A stretch of 35,290 bases of DNA from Flavihumibacter sp. CACIAM 22H1 (GTDB lineage Bacteria; Bacteroidota; Bacteroidia; Chitinophagales; Chitinophagaceae), in assembly GCF_001601815.1 (NCBI RefSeq), contig NZ_LUKG01000002.1, forward strand, positions 75,053-110,342, written 5' to 3'. The translations under genes were made by a program, and so were the position numbers. Below the pieces are notes generated by a model. The model had not been told where the DNA came from and searched no databases. It saw nothing but the letters and a program-made list of their open reading frames with translations. Positions 35,198-35,290 of this stretch are shown here, piece after piece; position 1 is the stretch's first letter, and every line of letters starts with the position of its first letter.

Positions 35198-35290
35198 TTA
35201 GTTTAACTGGGGGTCGATGGGGTAATTGACCAGTTGTTCATAGTCGCCCCCCAGGTCGCGCAGCGCCTCTTTCCAAACTGCGTTCAGGTC
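35198..35290 (-). CDS. C-terminal end of an unidentified protein (partial)
   Basis: On the minus strand the frame is open from the right edge to TAA at 35198-35200 and encodes 30 residues ending EQLVNYPIDPQLN. The composition is protein-like and it sits 17 bases upstream of the small secreted protein gene on the same strand. The family cannot be named from this fragment. Confidence 0.55.
   Translation of the reverse strand, partial: DLNAVWKEALRDLGGDYEQLVNYPIDPQLN

Overview
This window reads as a chromosomal segment of a Bacteroidota bacterium, most likely of the Chitinophagaceae/Chitinophagia type. The pointers are a PorT-type subunit of the type IX secretion system next to menaquinone methyltransferase, DUF5723 and RemB/Wzi-like outer-membrane barrels, a MuiA-like protein carrying a SusC-style N-terminal signature, an isolated atpD-atpC pair with a short epsilon subunit, promoter elements of the TAnnTTTG type and little Shine-Dalgarno signal. 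The lineage is inferred from family resemblance; no search was run. No tRNA, rRNA, CRISPR array, IS element or phage module was seen, and no gene-free stretch exceeds 300 bases (the longest, about 200 bases before 34919, holds one terminator).

Layout. (1) 1-6564: the 3' end of a secreted/lipoprotein gene, then a minus-strand run of dihydroorotase, MutS-like ATPase, YifB/ComM-type AAA+ protein and an MsbA-type ABC exporter, with gaps of about 30 bases. (2) 6598-13490: a plus-strand operon in which all six genes overlap their neighbours: RemB/Wzi-like barrel, UbiA-type prenyltransferase, type III polyketide synthase, SAM methyltransferase, FAD oxidoreductase, DUF5723 barrel. The PKS-methyltransferase-flavoprotein core matches the logic of the Streptomyces srsABC phenolic-lipid operon; the UbiA enzyme and two outer-membrane proteins suggest a modified phenolic or quinone-like lipid linked to the outer membrane. 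The methyltransferase has a one-base frameshift. (3) 13498-17415: a GbsR/MarR regulator with a palindromic operator, a CoA-binding protein, a YkuK RNase H-like protein, EngB on the opposite strand, and a pyruvate dehydrogenase E2 gene with a frameshift in an A-run. (4) 17434-21025: a GpgS-like glycosyltransferase fused to a degenerate HAD phosphatase domain, an orphan lipoprotein and a rhomboid protease. (5) 21049-28105: a minus-strand operon AI-2E/PerM transporter, two tandem YghO-like acetyltransferases, dnaX (with an A9 slippage candidate), ubiE/menG and porT, closed by a terminator. (6) 28172-30817: YtxH, a holin-III-like membrane protein and a small protein, meeting an L,D-transpeptidase head-on at a perfect 52-base palindrome that contains both stop codons. 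(7) 30902-35290: atpDC with its terminator, a MuiA/DUF4139 protein with an inserted carboxypeptidase-regulatory-like domain, a small basic secreted protein and the 3' end of another gene.

Most of the window is housekeeping. The parts that deserve attention are the overlapping polyketide operon bracketed by barrels, the glycosyltransferase/pseudo-HAD fusion, the dnaX slippage site, the stop-codon palindrome, and two frame disruptions in otherwise well-conserved genes. These last two may be sequencing or assembly errors rather than biology.
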